From: Endomychus coccineus
Lineage: Eukaryota; Arthropoda; Insecta; Coleoptera; Endomychidae
Direction: 5' to 3'
NCBI GenBank assembly: GCA_958510875.1
Contig: OY294068.1
Location: 23,478,297 to 23,542,296, forward strand
DNA: 64,000 bases
The notes under the pieces are model-generated. The model saw only the letters and a program-made list of their open reading frames with translations, was not told where the DNA came from and made no database searches. The position numbers and the translations under genes are program-made. Positions within the stretch are counted from its first letter, which is position 1; each line of letters starts with the position of its first letter. Shown here in pieces: positions 10,932 to 21,890 of the stretch.

Positions 10932-11879
10932 TAAATACATTTTTCTGCAGGTCTGACTGGACTAATGGTTCTATGAGTATAATAATGGTTCACGAATTCT
11001 GTTCTACAACGATTATCAACGATCGAACGCGCAGATCATGTCGAGCGCGGTGTAATAATGTGAATAGAAGCACTTGTATATCAAATAAAATGAACCGATC
11101 CATAACACAATTACTAACAAAGGTTGGGTTGTGCTTATTCCCCGTTCTGGCGGAAAGAAATTTAGCAGCGTGCTAAACATCTCCCGTTCTCACCTTGAAC
11201 AAACAAATGGGGGCTTCCATCGACTACCTACCTATACGATATAACGTATTGTGATTTGCCAGGGATATGGCTAAGAACGCGGGATTACTTAGGGAGAATG
11301 TGAATATTTTATATTTCCTTATATCCCATTCAGTTCGTGTTATTTGCGCTGGCATAAATGTGTGTGAACACATATTAGTGTTACGATGTTTGCTCCGATC
11401 CGACATAATTGGAATTCTCATGAACGATTGTTCCACGAAATTGAACTCCCGACCACCGGTGCTTGTATTTCCAAGAAAATTAATTCAAAATAACTGGAAT
11501 CGATAATAGTCCGAATGTGCATGTGGAATAATTCCCGGCACTAATGGATTATATTTGAATTCTTTGCCTACCGATAGAAAGTCCAATTAAAATGACTCAC
11601 TCATCAACGGAAACTAAGCCAACATGGTGCAATAGTATTCCGGGAAATAATACAAAGGCATCGTACACAATTTCAACTGATAAGCAACATGCATTGAAAT
11701 TCCATGTTTATATAAAAGCTTTGATCTACCAATTCAAATGTTTTTCCTTTTTCAAGTATCTGTATAAAAGCCCAGACATTGAAAATCCTTGGTTTCATTT
11801 TTAATGATTTGTTAAAAAAAACATGAGAACTTTTCAGCACTTTTGAAGAATAAGAAAACTGGACTTGGAAGTACCGTCA
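10932..11879. other. No recognised feature
   Basis: Short open frames (10,850-11,176; 11,267-11,506; 11,592-11,804) have no family motif I can name and no splice or RNA context that supports them. Confidence 0.35.
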
Positions 11880-12790
11880 GGAGGTTCTGGTGGGCATCGT
11901 CTGTGCGTCTGTGTCTCACGATCGTGGCAAAATTTTGGATTGGGCAACCGAAAAATGTCCTATCCTGGGACTGACGCAGGATGCGATCTCGCCTGCTGTC
12001 AGGTTTCAAACCCCCAGACGTCCTCATAACACAGAAGACGAACTGGGAGAATAGGGAGTTTGTACCGCTTCCGCCAGGGGGACTCATGTGGTTCACGGAC
12101 TGGCGAGTCTAGCGGAGCCGGATTCTACTCATGTACACCCAGAAGGAAGATTGCAGTTCCCCTAGGTGCCTACGCAACCGTTTTCCAGACTGAGGTCTGT
12201 GCAATACGGACCTGTGCCCTGGAAAACCTTAGATTAAACTACCTAGGGAGGCGGATTTACATCTGCACTGACAGCCGAGCGACCCTGGGCGCACTTCGCG
12301 CCCTCAGAATGACATCTAGGCTTGCCTTGGAGCTTGGAGTGCAGGGAACCTTTGGATGAATTAGCCAGAAGGAACAATCTCCAGCTAGTGGCCGATGAGT
12401 TGGCCAAACGGGGTTCCATGAGCGCCGCTGGTCACGATTTAACGATCGGAATTTCATCGACCACCGAGCTCCACACCCTCAAGGAGCTACTGGATAGACA
12501 GGGGCTCTCGGTCTGATATGGTGGCCCCGGCATGACGCAGGCGAAGCTTCACATTAGGGAGTTATCACCTAAACTGTCTAAAACCCTAGTCTCTAGGAGC
12601 AGGAGAGGCCTCCTCACATGACACTGTCATCAGAATAAACATCTACACACAATGGGCATTGTTGAAGACCCAGCTTGTAGTAGATGTGGAGAGGCGAACG
12701 AAACTGCCTCTCACACCCTATCAGAATGTTCAGCACTGGCTTCTCTTAGGCTACAACTATCGGCAGCACAGATATGCCGCTGAAAGCCAT
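11880..12790 (+). pseudogene. RNase H and zinc-knuckle end of an I/R1-type non-LTR retrotransposon
   Basis: Starts with degenerate sequence upstream of RNase H (GLTQDAISPAV, the frame changing before REFVPLPPG-like residues). The RNase H1 domain follows: SRTGESSGAGFYSC (after the first Asp of the FTDG motif, displaced by a shift near 12,095), FQTEVCAIRTCALENLRLNY (catalytic Glu), YICTDSRATLGALRAL (third acidic residue) and, after another shift at about 12,340, LDELARRNNLQLVADELAKR. The terminal cysteine cluster DPACSRCGEANETASHTLSE lies near 12,668-12,735. RNase H removes template RNA during retrotransposition. No RT remains on the 5' side. Confidence 0.82.
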
Positions 12791-14479
12791 AAGAGATATC
12801 AGTCCATGCAAAATCTTAGCCTTTTTTTATTGTTTATTACACGCTTAACAATACTAACCCAAAGTGATTTTAATCGAAATTAGTCCATTTCGTTGTAGTC
12901 TAAGAAGCGATTGTTATTTTTTATACGACCATTTAACTTTTTTCTAATCCATACTTTCTGACGGTACTGGAAGAAAATGGGAAAAACCTGCTTAGAAAAT
13001 GTGTTGGATGTACATTCTCTTGATATAAGTTTACTCGGTATGAATGGCAGCCGCTGCATACAAATAACAACTGTTTATTACACTAATAAAATGCGAGTCA
13101 TGTAAATAAAAATTACTGTATTGTCAACAAACGACTAACGATAGAGGTGGCCAGCGGGACTGGCCAAAGATTTATATGTTTCTATTGGCTCATAGACGGT
13201 AATCAGAGATATTTTCGGTCCGCAAAGCCACTGATTGCTTCCAATGCAGTTTTATGGCGTATTAATAGTGGTGGCACTGAAAAGTACCGTTAAGAAACTA
13301 ATGGTTTAGCGTAGTGTAAAGAGGTATCCGGAGATCGATGGAGAAAAGCGCAGAGGGTATGGTTGTGATTGAGCTATGGTTTGAAAGAGGCTTAACTGTA
13401 AATTTGCCAAAAACAAATGTTGTTTTACCGCTTAAATGTACGGCGGGTGATAGCCCGCCAGGTCGCCGTAAGTTAACTGTCACTGGGCGAAAAGAAAGGA
13501 CAGTTAGTACTGAATATTATCGCGTAGTGTCAGAGAAAAGAGTACAGAACAGTATTGACAACGCTGGAGCGATATACCCGTTTCAAGTGGTATTCTTGAC
13601 ATTCATCTTTACTTTCCTTATTGTATTTTATTGAAACATAATCATAACAGTGTTTTGGTGGTTATAAACATATACACACGCATATATTTAACATGCAAAA
13701 GTGTCAGAAATACTCTTTTTAAGATTCAAGCCCGTCATCGATGTTAGGTCACAGTTTATTTTATGTGTTAACTCTGTGTGATTGAACTATACTTTATACA
13801 GTATAGTTCAATGCTCTGTTGTATCATAGAAGTATGGTTATATAGTGTCAATAATTTTGATACTTCATGTCACAGCATGTTCAGTATAAAAATTAATAAT
13901 TTTGAAAATCTACCTCACTGTATGTGCCAGTAGAGTTGTGATAATCATTCTGTTGAACAATTGAATAAAATTGCAATGAAACATAGAGTACCTACTTCTG
14001 AATCATTTCCAATATATTTTCTGTCCCTACAATCTACAATCATAGATTTGATTCACAGAAGTGCTAACTAAGGGTCATTGGTTTTTAATAATTTCTAATC
14101 GAGAGTTTTGAAAATTTTATTAGAATAGTACGTTTTTACATAACATGACAAATACCTTGTGATCTCCTACGTGGATTATATATTTTGGTCTCTTCAGGCA
14201 CATTCACATCTTCATGTGAATTAATCTTAAATATTATAAGACACTTTTTACAAAATTAAAAATGAATTCCCAATGGGGAAATGAACTCAATTATTAATAT
14301 ATGCTTTGTTGGTTTTCTATTAAATATGTGTATTCCAATATTCAAAAAATGTAAGTTAATGTGCACTAACACATAGTTAGCCACTCTCAAGAGGCAATCG
14401 GAAATGGATTCACTAACGATATTTAGCTATCAAATTTAAGTTCATCGAATAAATCGGTAAAAAATGGGCTTTTCTGTTC
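12791..14479. other. No recognised gene; one perfect hairpin inside
   Basis: A 98-codon open frame at 13,338-13,634 has no family motif I recognise and no splice context, so it is left uncalled. The rest is AT-rich and intron-like apart from the palindrome at 13,781-13,812. Confidence 0.35.
13781..13812. repeat. Perfect 13-bp palindromic hairpin
   Basis: ATTGAACTATACT, 6-nt loop, AGTATAGTTCAAT. The arms are exact. It could be a small MITE scar, and no T-run suggests a terminator. Confidence 0.8.
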
Positions 14480-15200
14480 ATAGAGAACTATTTTATAACT
14501 AATTATGTTTGAATGCACATTAACTCACATTTTATTAAATATTTCAACGCTTATGTTTTGAAAACAAGTTTGATGAAATACATGACACATATATATTTGA
14601 AATCAAAAAAAAAATGCTTTATCCAAAAAAAACAGTATTTTGTATTTGAAATCGATAGAAAACTATTTTTTGGCTAATTATGTAATAATGCACATTAACT
14701 CACATTTTATTAAATATTTGAACGCTTACGTTTTGAAAATGGGTTGATTGATGAATCAGAAGAAATGCTTTATCCTTTTAAAAAGTTGACATGTCAAAAT
14801 TTGACATTTGGCGAAATAATTTTGCATTATTGACAAAAATTCTGATAATTAATATCGTGACTAATTGAATATTAGTCGCAAATTTGTAACAACAAAAATG
14901 TATCGCATTAGTATTTTGAAAATATGACTAGTCTAGCCCAGCCCATCCAAAAACAGTATTTAGTATATAAAATCGATAGAAAACTATTTTTTGGCTAATT
15001 ATGTTTTAGTGCACATTAATTCAACATTTTATTAAATATTTGAACGCTTATGTTTTGAAAACGGGTTGATGAAATGTATCGAATACATATTTTTTTAATC
15101 AGAAAGAAATGATTTTTCCATTTAAAAAATTGACATGTCAAGATTTGACAAGTGGCAAAATAATTTTGCATTTTTGATTAAAATTCTGATGATTCAGAAA
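14480..15200 (+). repeat. Three diverged tandem copies of an AT-rich unit
   Basis: Units at roughly 14,480-14,640, 14,645-14,870 and 14,945-15,200 share, in the same order, GAAAACTATTTTTTGGCTAA (diverged in unit 1), TGCACATTAACTCA, TTTTATTAAATATTTGAACG and, in units 2 and 3, TTGACATGTCAAAATTTGAC. The linker AAACAGTATTT precedes units 2 and 3. Spacing is irregular (about 165 and 300 bp), so this is an old tandem or segmental amplification rather than a satellite. Confidence 0.75.
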
Positions 15201-16200
15201 AAATTTAGAACTTTTTTATTTATAATTTTTTATAATTTTTCAAATAACCAGGTAGAGTGCAAAAATATACGAAAAAACCCTGAACATCTTTTAAACCTAA
15301 ATTCCATTATTCAATCAAATTTTAGAGGAATATAAGAAGTTTATGATATCGATATTTCCATTTTCAGAAGAAAAGATGAAAAAGTTTACTCGTCATTATA
15401 TAAACAAATCTTTGTAGAATATAATTCCAACGAATTGATACGACGTCTTAAGTAAATATATAGACCATACAATCGGATACATTTTTATAATCTAAATGTG
15501 ATGCTTTAAATGAATTCCAAAGAAATATAGGAGGTGAAGAAAACTTTCGTTCAAATGAGAAGTATCCTTAAGATATCGATAAGGAACATAAAATTATGAA
15601 ATTTCATGACAAAAATATTAAATGATATTCGAAAATTTCCATTTTTTTTTTCATTTTCTTACCAGCTACTATATGAGCAAATATTTGTAGAGTATTAACC
15701 AAGGACATATAGACAACTTTGCAGCAAGACTCTAGAAATGATTACACTTGTTCGGGGAGAACAAAATATGAAATAGTCCGTTAGAGTCAGATACGACGTT
15801 AACTACAAAACAACAATAAATGTATAAAACCTGCATTTATATTTTAGAAGAGAAATGTAAGGGGAAGTCTGTCTGCTTATCAGCTTATTATTCGACATCT
15901 TCGTTTTATTCAGAAAGATAATGAAATTAAGCGAATTTTATTGTTATGTTAAATTGTAGCTATTCAAATATTTTCGGACAATGTCAAACTTTAGCCCTTT
16001 TAACCATCAAAATAACTACAAGAACAAATATCTAGCAAAGGTTTTGACTTGACGTTGGAAAACGAAACATAAAATAGTCAGCCAGACAGTGTGTAAACAA
16101 TGAAGCAATTCATCATTCCTCGAGAATTTGAGACGACGTTGCATGAAACAACGTCGAACATAAACCAGGTAAATAAATTAAAATACATGCATTGAATGAC
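15201..16200. other. Presumed intron immediately downstream of the semaphorin exon
   Basis: No coding motif seen. It directly follows the GTGAGT splice donor on the minus strand. Confidence 0.4.
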
Positions 16201-16206
16201 ACTCAC

Positions 16207-16300
16207 CTAATTGAACGAACATCTTGGGTCGCGTATTCTCCTGCCAGGCCGCAAGACACGCGGTGACAAAGCACGCGGTGACTAAAGAAAGGCCCTTCAT
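16207..16300 (-). CDS. Sema1a: First coding exon of a Semaphorin-1A-like gene
   Basis: ATG at 16,300-16,298 opens 31 codons plus one base. The first 18 residues are a hydrophobic signal peptide (MKGLSLVTACFVTACLAA), followed by WQENTRPKMFVQL. The pattern W…RPKM(Y/F)VQ(F/L)G just after the signal peptide is how insect Semaphorin-1A (Fasciclin IV) mature proteins begin, ahead of the sema domain. The exon ends at a consensus donor GTGAGT (16,206-16,201), giving a phase-1 intron, so the next exon would supply the rest of a Gly codon. Sema-1a is a transmembrane axon-guidance ligand/receptor acting with Plexin A. All other coding exons lie beyond the left edge. It is the only host coding exon in the window. 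Identification rests on about 13 mature residues, so another secreted protein with a similar N-terminus cannot be excluded. Confidence 0.68.
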
Positions 16301-16562
16301 GTCTTCCTCAACTACCACCAAGACATGTCTGAAAATTCACTGCACTCAAATGGAACTAAACTAGTGATAAGTTATCATCACAGATCGAGAAACACTTTTA
16401 TTGCACTAGGTCACATGAAGATGTCTTCTTGTGGTGAACGCGAAACTATGGGACGCGAAGTCGAACAGATGGACGCCTGACGTCGACTAGAGAGGGTACG
16501 TCGCGACGCCGGTGCCAGCTGACTTCCCCTCCACTTCACAATGCGACAGTAGCGCCAGCAAC
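16301..16562 (-). other. 5' leader of the semaphorin exon with acceptor site and a 4-codon uORF
   Basis: On the minus strand a pyrimidine-rich tract ending TGTCCGTTGCAG lies just above 16,560, a good splice acceptor. That would make the leader part of an internal 5' exon with promoter exons farther right. The leader is GC-rich compared with its surroundings. An upstream ATG (ATG TCT TGG TGG TAG, about 16,327-16,313) ends a dozen bases before the main ATG, so it could dampen initiation. The open frame of 80 codons across 16,411-16,653 is more likely leader sequence than protein. Confidence 0.5.
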
Positions 16563-16679
16563 CTGCAACGGACACATACACAATTAGAACGGGTTCGTGG
16601 GACCGTGAAGTATTAATTCGCACACAGGGGGTTGTAACCCGATCCAACGGCACGACAATAGCTAAGTATGCTTATTTGC

Positions 16680-17655
16680 ATATAAAAAAGGTGATGTAAC
16701 CATTTTATAACCCACCAAAATTGGAAGTGCGACATTACGGGATGCACTTTTTATAGTGCAATTTATATGTTAAATCTACATAAAATTCAGAATGAATATT
16801 CTATAGATAAAAGTAACTGAGAATTTAACACTGTTTAAATGGATTAGTGCGTTATAAAATGAGCCTCCTAAAAATCTACTAGCTCGTAGCACAAAAACAT
16901 GGTACTATCTTGTGACATCTCGTCTATTTTACTGCCCTTTACTTTACTTCCTACAAATTTAATCAGTTTTAATTCGTATTCATACGTATAATCAAAAGTA
17001 GAAGACAAATATTCATGAAAGCAGAAATATATCACAAATATCCATCATTTTATGATATCTGAGCTTTACTTGATGGACATTTTAATATGTTCTTTGTAAT
17101 TCAATATCCGGGTTTCACTAAGACGAAGTGAGCTTTGCGAATTAAGTCGTTTCTTAGTTCCGGAGAGTTATTTGACAAATGTATGTTCTCGTGTAGCGGC
17201 CACTTGAAATTTAGACACAAGCCAGATATGATGCTCGAAATTTACTGGCATAAAAATTGAATGTCGTACCTCAAGCCATTTTCGAGTTAGAAGGCAAAGC
17301 GGTCCGTCTAAATACTCGGTGCCCACTGTTCGATGCGGTAACTATCTGGCCGATTGTAGAGAGAAATAGTGCTAAGCAATCGAGCTCGCGCAACTAGACA
17401 GATTGCGCTTTTGATCCACATAAATGCGAAAGACAACATGAGCGTTACGGCTCGTGCTCTTTATCGGCATCTGCGAGAGACGGCGTGAGCGTAGCAAACG
17501 GAGTCTTTCCTCTTTTGGACTCATACGGTAGGTTGTTGGTTTCTACATAGGGCTCGAACGGTGATTCCGATTTACCATTCTTGCGCCTTTTGATAGGCAG
17601 TAGCTTCAGCAAGCAACGTCCTTTACGCGGGTTTCGAGATAAGTAACCCCTCGGA
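16680..17655. other. No recognised feature
   Basis: AT-rich until about 17,270, then a shift to higher GC that continues to 18,640. The minus-strand frame 17,445-17,675 has no motif I recognise. Confidence 0.35.
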
Positions 17656-17659
17656 GCGA

Positions 17660-18400
17660 AACTAACAGTTGCCACTGCAAAAAATCCGGAGAACTGAGCA
17701 CCACATACATTTCACCTCTAAAACCACGATATCGTGCCTTCTTATCCCAAAGTGCTGGTCGGAACGGTATCACGGACGTGGTAGACACATGCGAAAGCCC
17801 AAACTTGAACCAAGCCCGTCGATGGCTCGTAAACGTAGCTTATTCGAACGCGAGTAGGCGAGTGGGCTATACCTGACGAAAGGAAAGGATTGGGATAGTC
17901 AGCAAGCACGGTGCCTCACTGCGACAGATTGTATGTAGGTTCTCGCTTAAAGTAGCCTTTGCCGCATGAGCGAGGTGAAAAAAACTACCTCTACGAAACA
18001 TCGGGTAAACGGTACACCACATAACATTTACCCATAAAAACCACGGCGCAGTGCCTTCCTATCCCAGATGACTGGTCGAAACGGATTCACGGCCGTGGTA
18101 GACATATGCGCTAGGCTATTTGAACGAAGCCGAACGGTAACACGTCCACGTTCCTGGTAAAACAGGAAACACGGGGAGGTGATGAGGCTTGCCTATAGAC
18201 CAGAAAGGGTAATGATACAGCCTATCAAGCAGCGCCCCTAGAAGGGTTCACCTAACGTAGTCTCCCGAGATGGAAGGCGAAAAAACAGCTTCCTCTGCGT
18301 GGGTAAATGCTGCATCACATGGCTTTACTCCTAAAGTCCAGTGTCTGTGCTTCGTATCCCAGGTTTCTGGGTCTCCTCTCCAATTACGGCGTTGGTCTCT
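17660..18400 (+). repeat. Three diverged ~330-bp direct repeats of unknown origin
   Basis: Blocks near 17,690-17,830, 18,000-18,135 and 18,305-18,375 share CACCACAT(A)ACATTT-type sequence, TAAAACCACG, GTGCCTTC(T/C)TATCCCA, CTGGTCG(G)AACGG and ACGTGGTAGACA in order. The third copy keeps only the first half (CATCACATGGCTTTACTCC, TTCGTATCCCAGG). Units 2 and 3 are each preceded by an AAAAAAC…CCTCT(A/G)CG stretch. GC is higher than in the flanks. No coding family recognised. Confidence 0.65.
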
Positions 18401-18689
18401 GCCGGGCAATGCAGTGCTGTTGAAAGTGGGCGTGGGCAAGTCAGATGCTCAGAGTCCTCTGGACGGACAAGCATGTGGACTAGACCCCCCAAGTTCTTAT
18501 CGTGTACGTTAAACCTTGCGGCTCGCAGTGTTTATCGAATGCTTAAGCCGATCCTTTCAGCACTATCACTCACTCCGTCTCAAACCCTTAAGGCATATGC
18601 TCAGCGTACTGATCGACCTCCTAGTTTATTTATGGCATAACTTATAGACATTAACACACTATAAAAATATAACATAGTACTTCAAGGGG

Positions 18690-19975
18690 TTACAGACGAA
18701 CATATTATAGTCCTTTTGTATAATATTATCACCTCTGGGGTTGCTAGCAGAAAATCTTCGGGTCTACCATTATATGATCTTATGGTACATTCCTCTACGA
18801 TATGTCTGATGGTTTGAATTTCTGCTTAATGGTATAGTGGGGATGGTTGATTGACCCATTTGTAGGTTCTGATTCTATTAAGCGTGGACTACGTTTAGCA
18901 TGGTAAATCAAACCCCGATAGTTTTTGGGTTATTATTTGTCTAAGCAGTCCATTCATTGGTAAGGTTGAGCTCATTTTCCACGGTAATCCTTGCCGGTTT
19001 TGTTGGTGGTCGTCTGGATCGGAGAAAGCCTTTATTCGTCACAATTGAGGGGGTGGAATGTGACGTAGGACTGACTGCTATTGTTTAGAAATTGTTTTGA
19101 TAACATCAACAATCATCCTCATAATATAATTTAGCTGGGCATCTATTTTTTGTGCAACCAGGTTTGAGCACAGTATTCAGCAGTTGAGACAAGACCCAGA
19201 GCAGAAGAGGGCAGAGTGGTGAGCAATACTCCCCTGGCTGAGCCACATAGCTTCTGTATAATATTGTTCCCTGTTTTTAATTTTTCGGCAGTCTTCTTTA
19301 GGTGTTCTCTGAAAGATGTGCTCTAACAAGGGTTTTTATTGCTAATAAGTATGGTGTTTTAAAACTGGCTTTTCCGGCTAGTTTGTGCGGGTGAAAGCTA
19401 GTGACTTGTTTCAGTGGCATTTGGTTGAAGTCTTATTTAGGACAATATGTTCCAACTACTTATAGGTATGTCCTTAAGATTACTTCTGACTGTTCAATCG
19501 AGCTGCACTTTGTTTTGAGCACCCAGTCATTGGCGTAACCAAACTTCAGTGATCTTGTTTTCGATGTGGAGCGAGGACTAATCCCTGAGGTAGCCCCTTC
19601 TTCAGTTTTCTTGTGAGGCTAATGTCGGATCACGTGACTACTTGGAACACTCGATCATTTAGCATGTTGCCTATCAATCGGGCCTTCTCACATTGTGTCG
19701 TAGGCCGCTCATCAGGCAAATATGAGCTGCTGAAGAAGTTTTCTTTGAAATCCTACCTGAATGTACGTGTTGAGGGTAGGAATCGATCTGCAAAGCTCAA
19801 TTTTGGTCGAAATCCTTCTTGTTCGATTGGAATCGCTTCAAATAATCTGTCCATCCAGGTATTAGCCTGGGAGTCAGTTTATCAAGAAATTTCAGTTTCT
19901 ATGTTAGAACAGATTGGAAGAAGCCAAGCATATTTGTATATTACAGACTATTATATGTCATAGCGAGTTGTATTT
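18690..19975 (-). pseudogene. Jockey-group RT relic with mutated active site
   Basis: Leftward from about 19,910: IPIEQEGFRPKLSFADRFL, then a helix matching ARLIGNMLNDRVFQVV, motif B TRKLKKGLPQGLVLAP near 19,575-19,620, motif C FGYANDWVLKTKCSS near 19,510-19,550, then RLQPNATET-like, REHLKKTAEKLKTGNNI, a TAEY…KKIDAQLNYIMRMIVD block and the C-terminal TLNRIRTYKWVNQ…HIVEEC. The catalytic YADD box has become YAND. Many stops and shifts. The order of blocks identifies RT thumb and C-terminal domain; no endonuclease was found. Confidence 0.8.
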
Positions 19976-20219
19976 TTGTCTGATTAATCAATGAACCTAA
20001 CAATAGTTCATTAATTACTTGTTTTGAATTGCATTGAGACTAACTTGGATATTATTGGCGATAATCGCTGACTAATGATTATTAAGATAAAATAACTATA
20101 AGATTTATGATGGTAATTAAATTTCATTGCAACGATTATTTTTTAAATAAAGTTGACTTTGCGTTGCAATTAAAATTGAAGTTACGATAATAACAGCTTG
20201 GTACTATGGTGCAATAACG

Positions 20220-21640
20220 AAGGACTGAATACTAACCCCCCAAGAAAACCAAAGTAGTAGTTTTCCCTAGGAAGTTCGAGTCAGCACTCAACAGAAGTCA
20301 GAAGCCAATTACCTAGGACTCATCTTACCTAAGAAAATTCTATGGAAACAGCAACTGGAATAACAGTCCTCCTGCCTTCTAGTGGTGCGGAAGAGATCAA
20401 GTTGACATTTGTCTCATTGCTGTGGTAGAAGAGTTCAGAGGTCAAAACAACTTAATCAGACCTAGAGAATCCATGAGGATGGTAACCGTACAAGGAATGA
20501 CAACAAAGGAGCCCATAGGCTCATATAAATATGATCACGAAAGGCAAAATGTAGTCATACCTTTTTACTAATAACTGTAAAAACACATCATGTCTATTCG
20601 ATGAGAACTGATAGGATGTCACCAAGATGCAATTTCGATAAGAAGTATCGTGAAAGTATAACATCCAAAGAAGATTAGCTTAATAAGAACAGTTAATCAA
20701 TCCTCCTATCAACCAGGTGAAGTCTGATTCACCGATGCGGCCAGCAACAATAGATAGGCGCGAGCAGAGATATATCGCAAACGCCCTTGCACAGATATTA
20801 CAATACCTCTGGGCAAACACGCCACTCTCTTCCAGCGGAAATACTGGCAATAATGTGCTGCCCCAACAGCGAAGGAAGAAAGCAGAACCACACCAACAAA
20901 GCAACTCTTGTTGTGCTAGCCAACACGCCACTCTCTTCCATGCGGAAATACTGGCAATAATGTGCTGCCCCAACAGCAAAGGGAGAACGCAAAACCACAC
21001 CAGCAAAGCAACTCTTGTTGCGTTAGCCGAAACGGTACTCTTTTACAAGTGGAAATACTGACAATAATGTGCTGCCCCAACAGCGAAGGAAGAAAGCAGA
21101 ACCACACCAACAAAGCAACTCTTGTTGTGCTAGCCAACACGCCACTCTCTTCCATGCGGAAATACTGGCAATAATGTGCTGCCCCAACAGCAAAGGGAGA
21201 ACGCAAAACCACACCAGCAAAGCAACTCTTGTTGCGTTAGCCGAAACGGTACTCTTTTACAAGTGGAAATACTGACAATAATGTGCTGCCCTAACAGCGA
21301 AGGGAGAACGCAAAACCACACCAGCAAAGCAGCTCTTGTTGCACTGGCCAACGTAAAAATAACATCCAAGCACGTTTGGGATTGCATACATCTATATTGA
21401 CTGACCTTAGTGGAGATCAAGTCCTAGCCATTCTGGAATAGAGGAAAGCTGATGACCTTGCAAAACTAGGTGCTAAGGAACATCTAATATGTCCTGAACC
21501 AGCGGTGAGCATCATCAAAGAGACGACTTAGACTTAGACTGGACTTATGAGGACGATGGTCGAAACCAATGCACAAATCGCTAACGCAGATATTAATGGG
21601 GCCGTTCAACTAGCACCGTCACATAATAAATCTTATGCAG
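20220..21640 (+). pseudogene. Non-LTR retrotransposon: RT C-terminus and RNase H, repeat-expanded
   Basis: An RT tail (EGLNTNP, VVVFPRKFES-like, NYLGLILPKKILWKQQLE) precedes RNase H. The first RNase H block FTDAASN sits at about 20,730, then a degenerate Y-R-K-R stretch, PLGKHATLFQ and (shifted) AEILAIMCC. That last block is amplified five times as a 107-bp tandem repeat (separate entry). After the array comes the end of RNase H: NRKADDLAKLGAKEHLI-like residues near 21,445-21,490. It is an R1/I-like element because RNase H is present. The 107-bp period is not a multiple of three, so the array destroys the frame. Confidence 0.78.
20815..21350 (+). repeat. 107-bp minisatellite made from RNase H coding sequence
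   Basis: The anchor CAATAATGTGCTGCCC recurs at 20,850, 20,957, 21,064, 21,171 and 21,278, exactly 107 bp apart. Two sequence variants alternate (one with AACACGCCACTCTCTTCC, one with GAAACGGTACTCTTTTAC), giving a 214-bp higher-order unit that is almost identical between its copies. Each unit encodes, in one frame, the RNase H motif ATLFHAEILAIMCC, whose Glu is catalytic. Confidence 0.9.
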
Positions 21641-21794
21641 GTGGTGAAAACAAGTCCCGAAAGCACTTACCCTCGACCGGTAAAAAGTTCCCTACATAGA
21701 CAATAACAAACCTATCTCCCATGCATAATGCATAAATAATGAATAAATAAATTCTCGGGAAATAGGTCACAATAACACATACGCTTATTATTTT

Positions 21795-21836
21795 CGTCTT
21801 TACGTACGTTTCGGTCTCACGGCCATCATCAGAAGA
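21795..21836 (-). ncRNA. Hammerhead ribozyme in PLE copy C
   Basis: Minus strand: TTCTT, CTGATGA, stem II GGCC-GTGA-GACC, GAAAC, ACGTACGT, A, AAGACG. Core intact. Stem II has one C opposite A, and stem I pairs over four base pairs before a mismatch. Confidence 0.83.
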
Positions 21837-21890
21837 AATATTATGTCAAATACGGGATTTCTTAAAGCTAATTGTATCAGCACAAAGCGT

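Noticed and set aside
13338..13634. 98-codon plus-strand frame with a good ATG
   Set aside because: No recognisable domain, no splice context, and located in the presumed intron. Not enough to call a gene.
16411..16653. 80-codon minus-strand frame upstream of the semaphorin exon
   Set aside because: More likely GC-rich leader sequence: it spans the proposed splice acceptor and has no domain.
17445..17675. 76-codon minus-strand frame near the semaphorin leader
   Set aside because: No motif, overlaps the unidentified repeat block, no splice context.
20680..21420. Cys/Trp-rich minus-strand frames (LLCWCGSAF…) suggesting a cysteine-rich secreted peptide
   Set aside because: Antisense shadows of the 107-bp RNase H-derived minisatellite.
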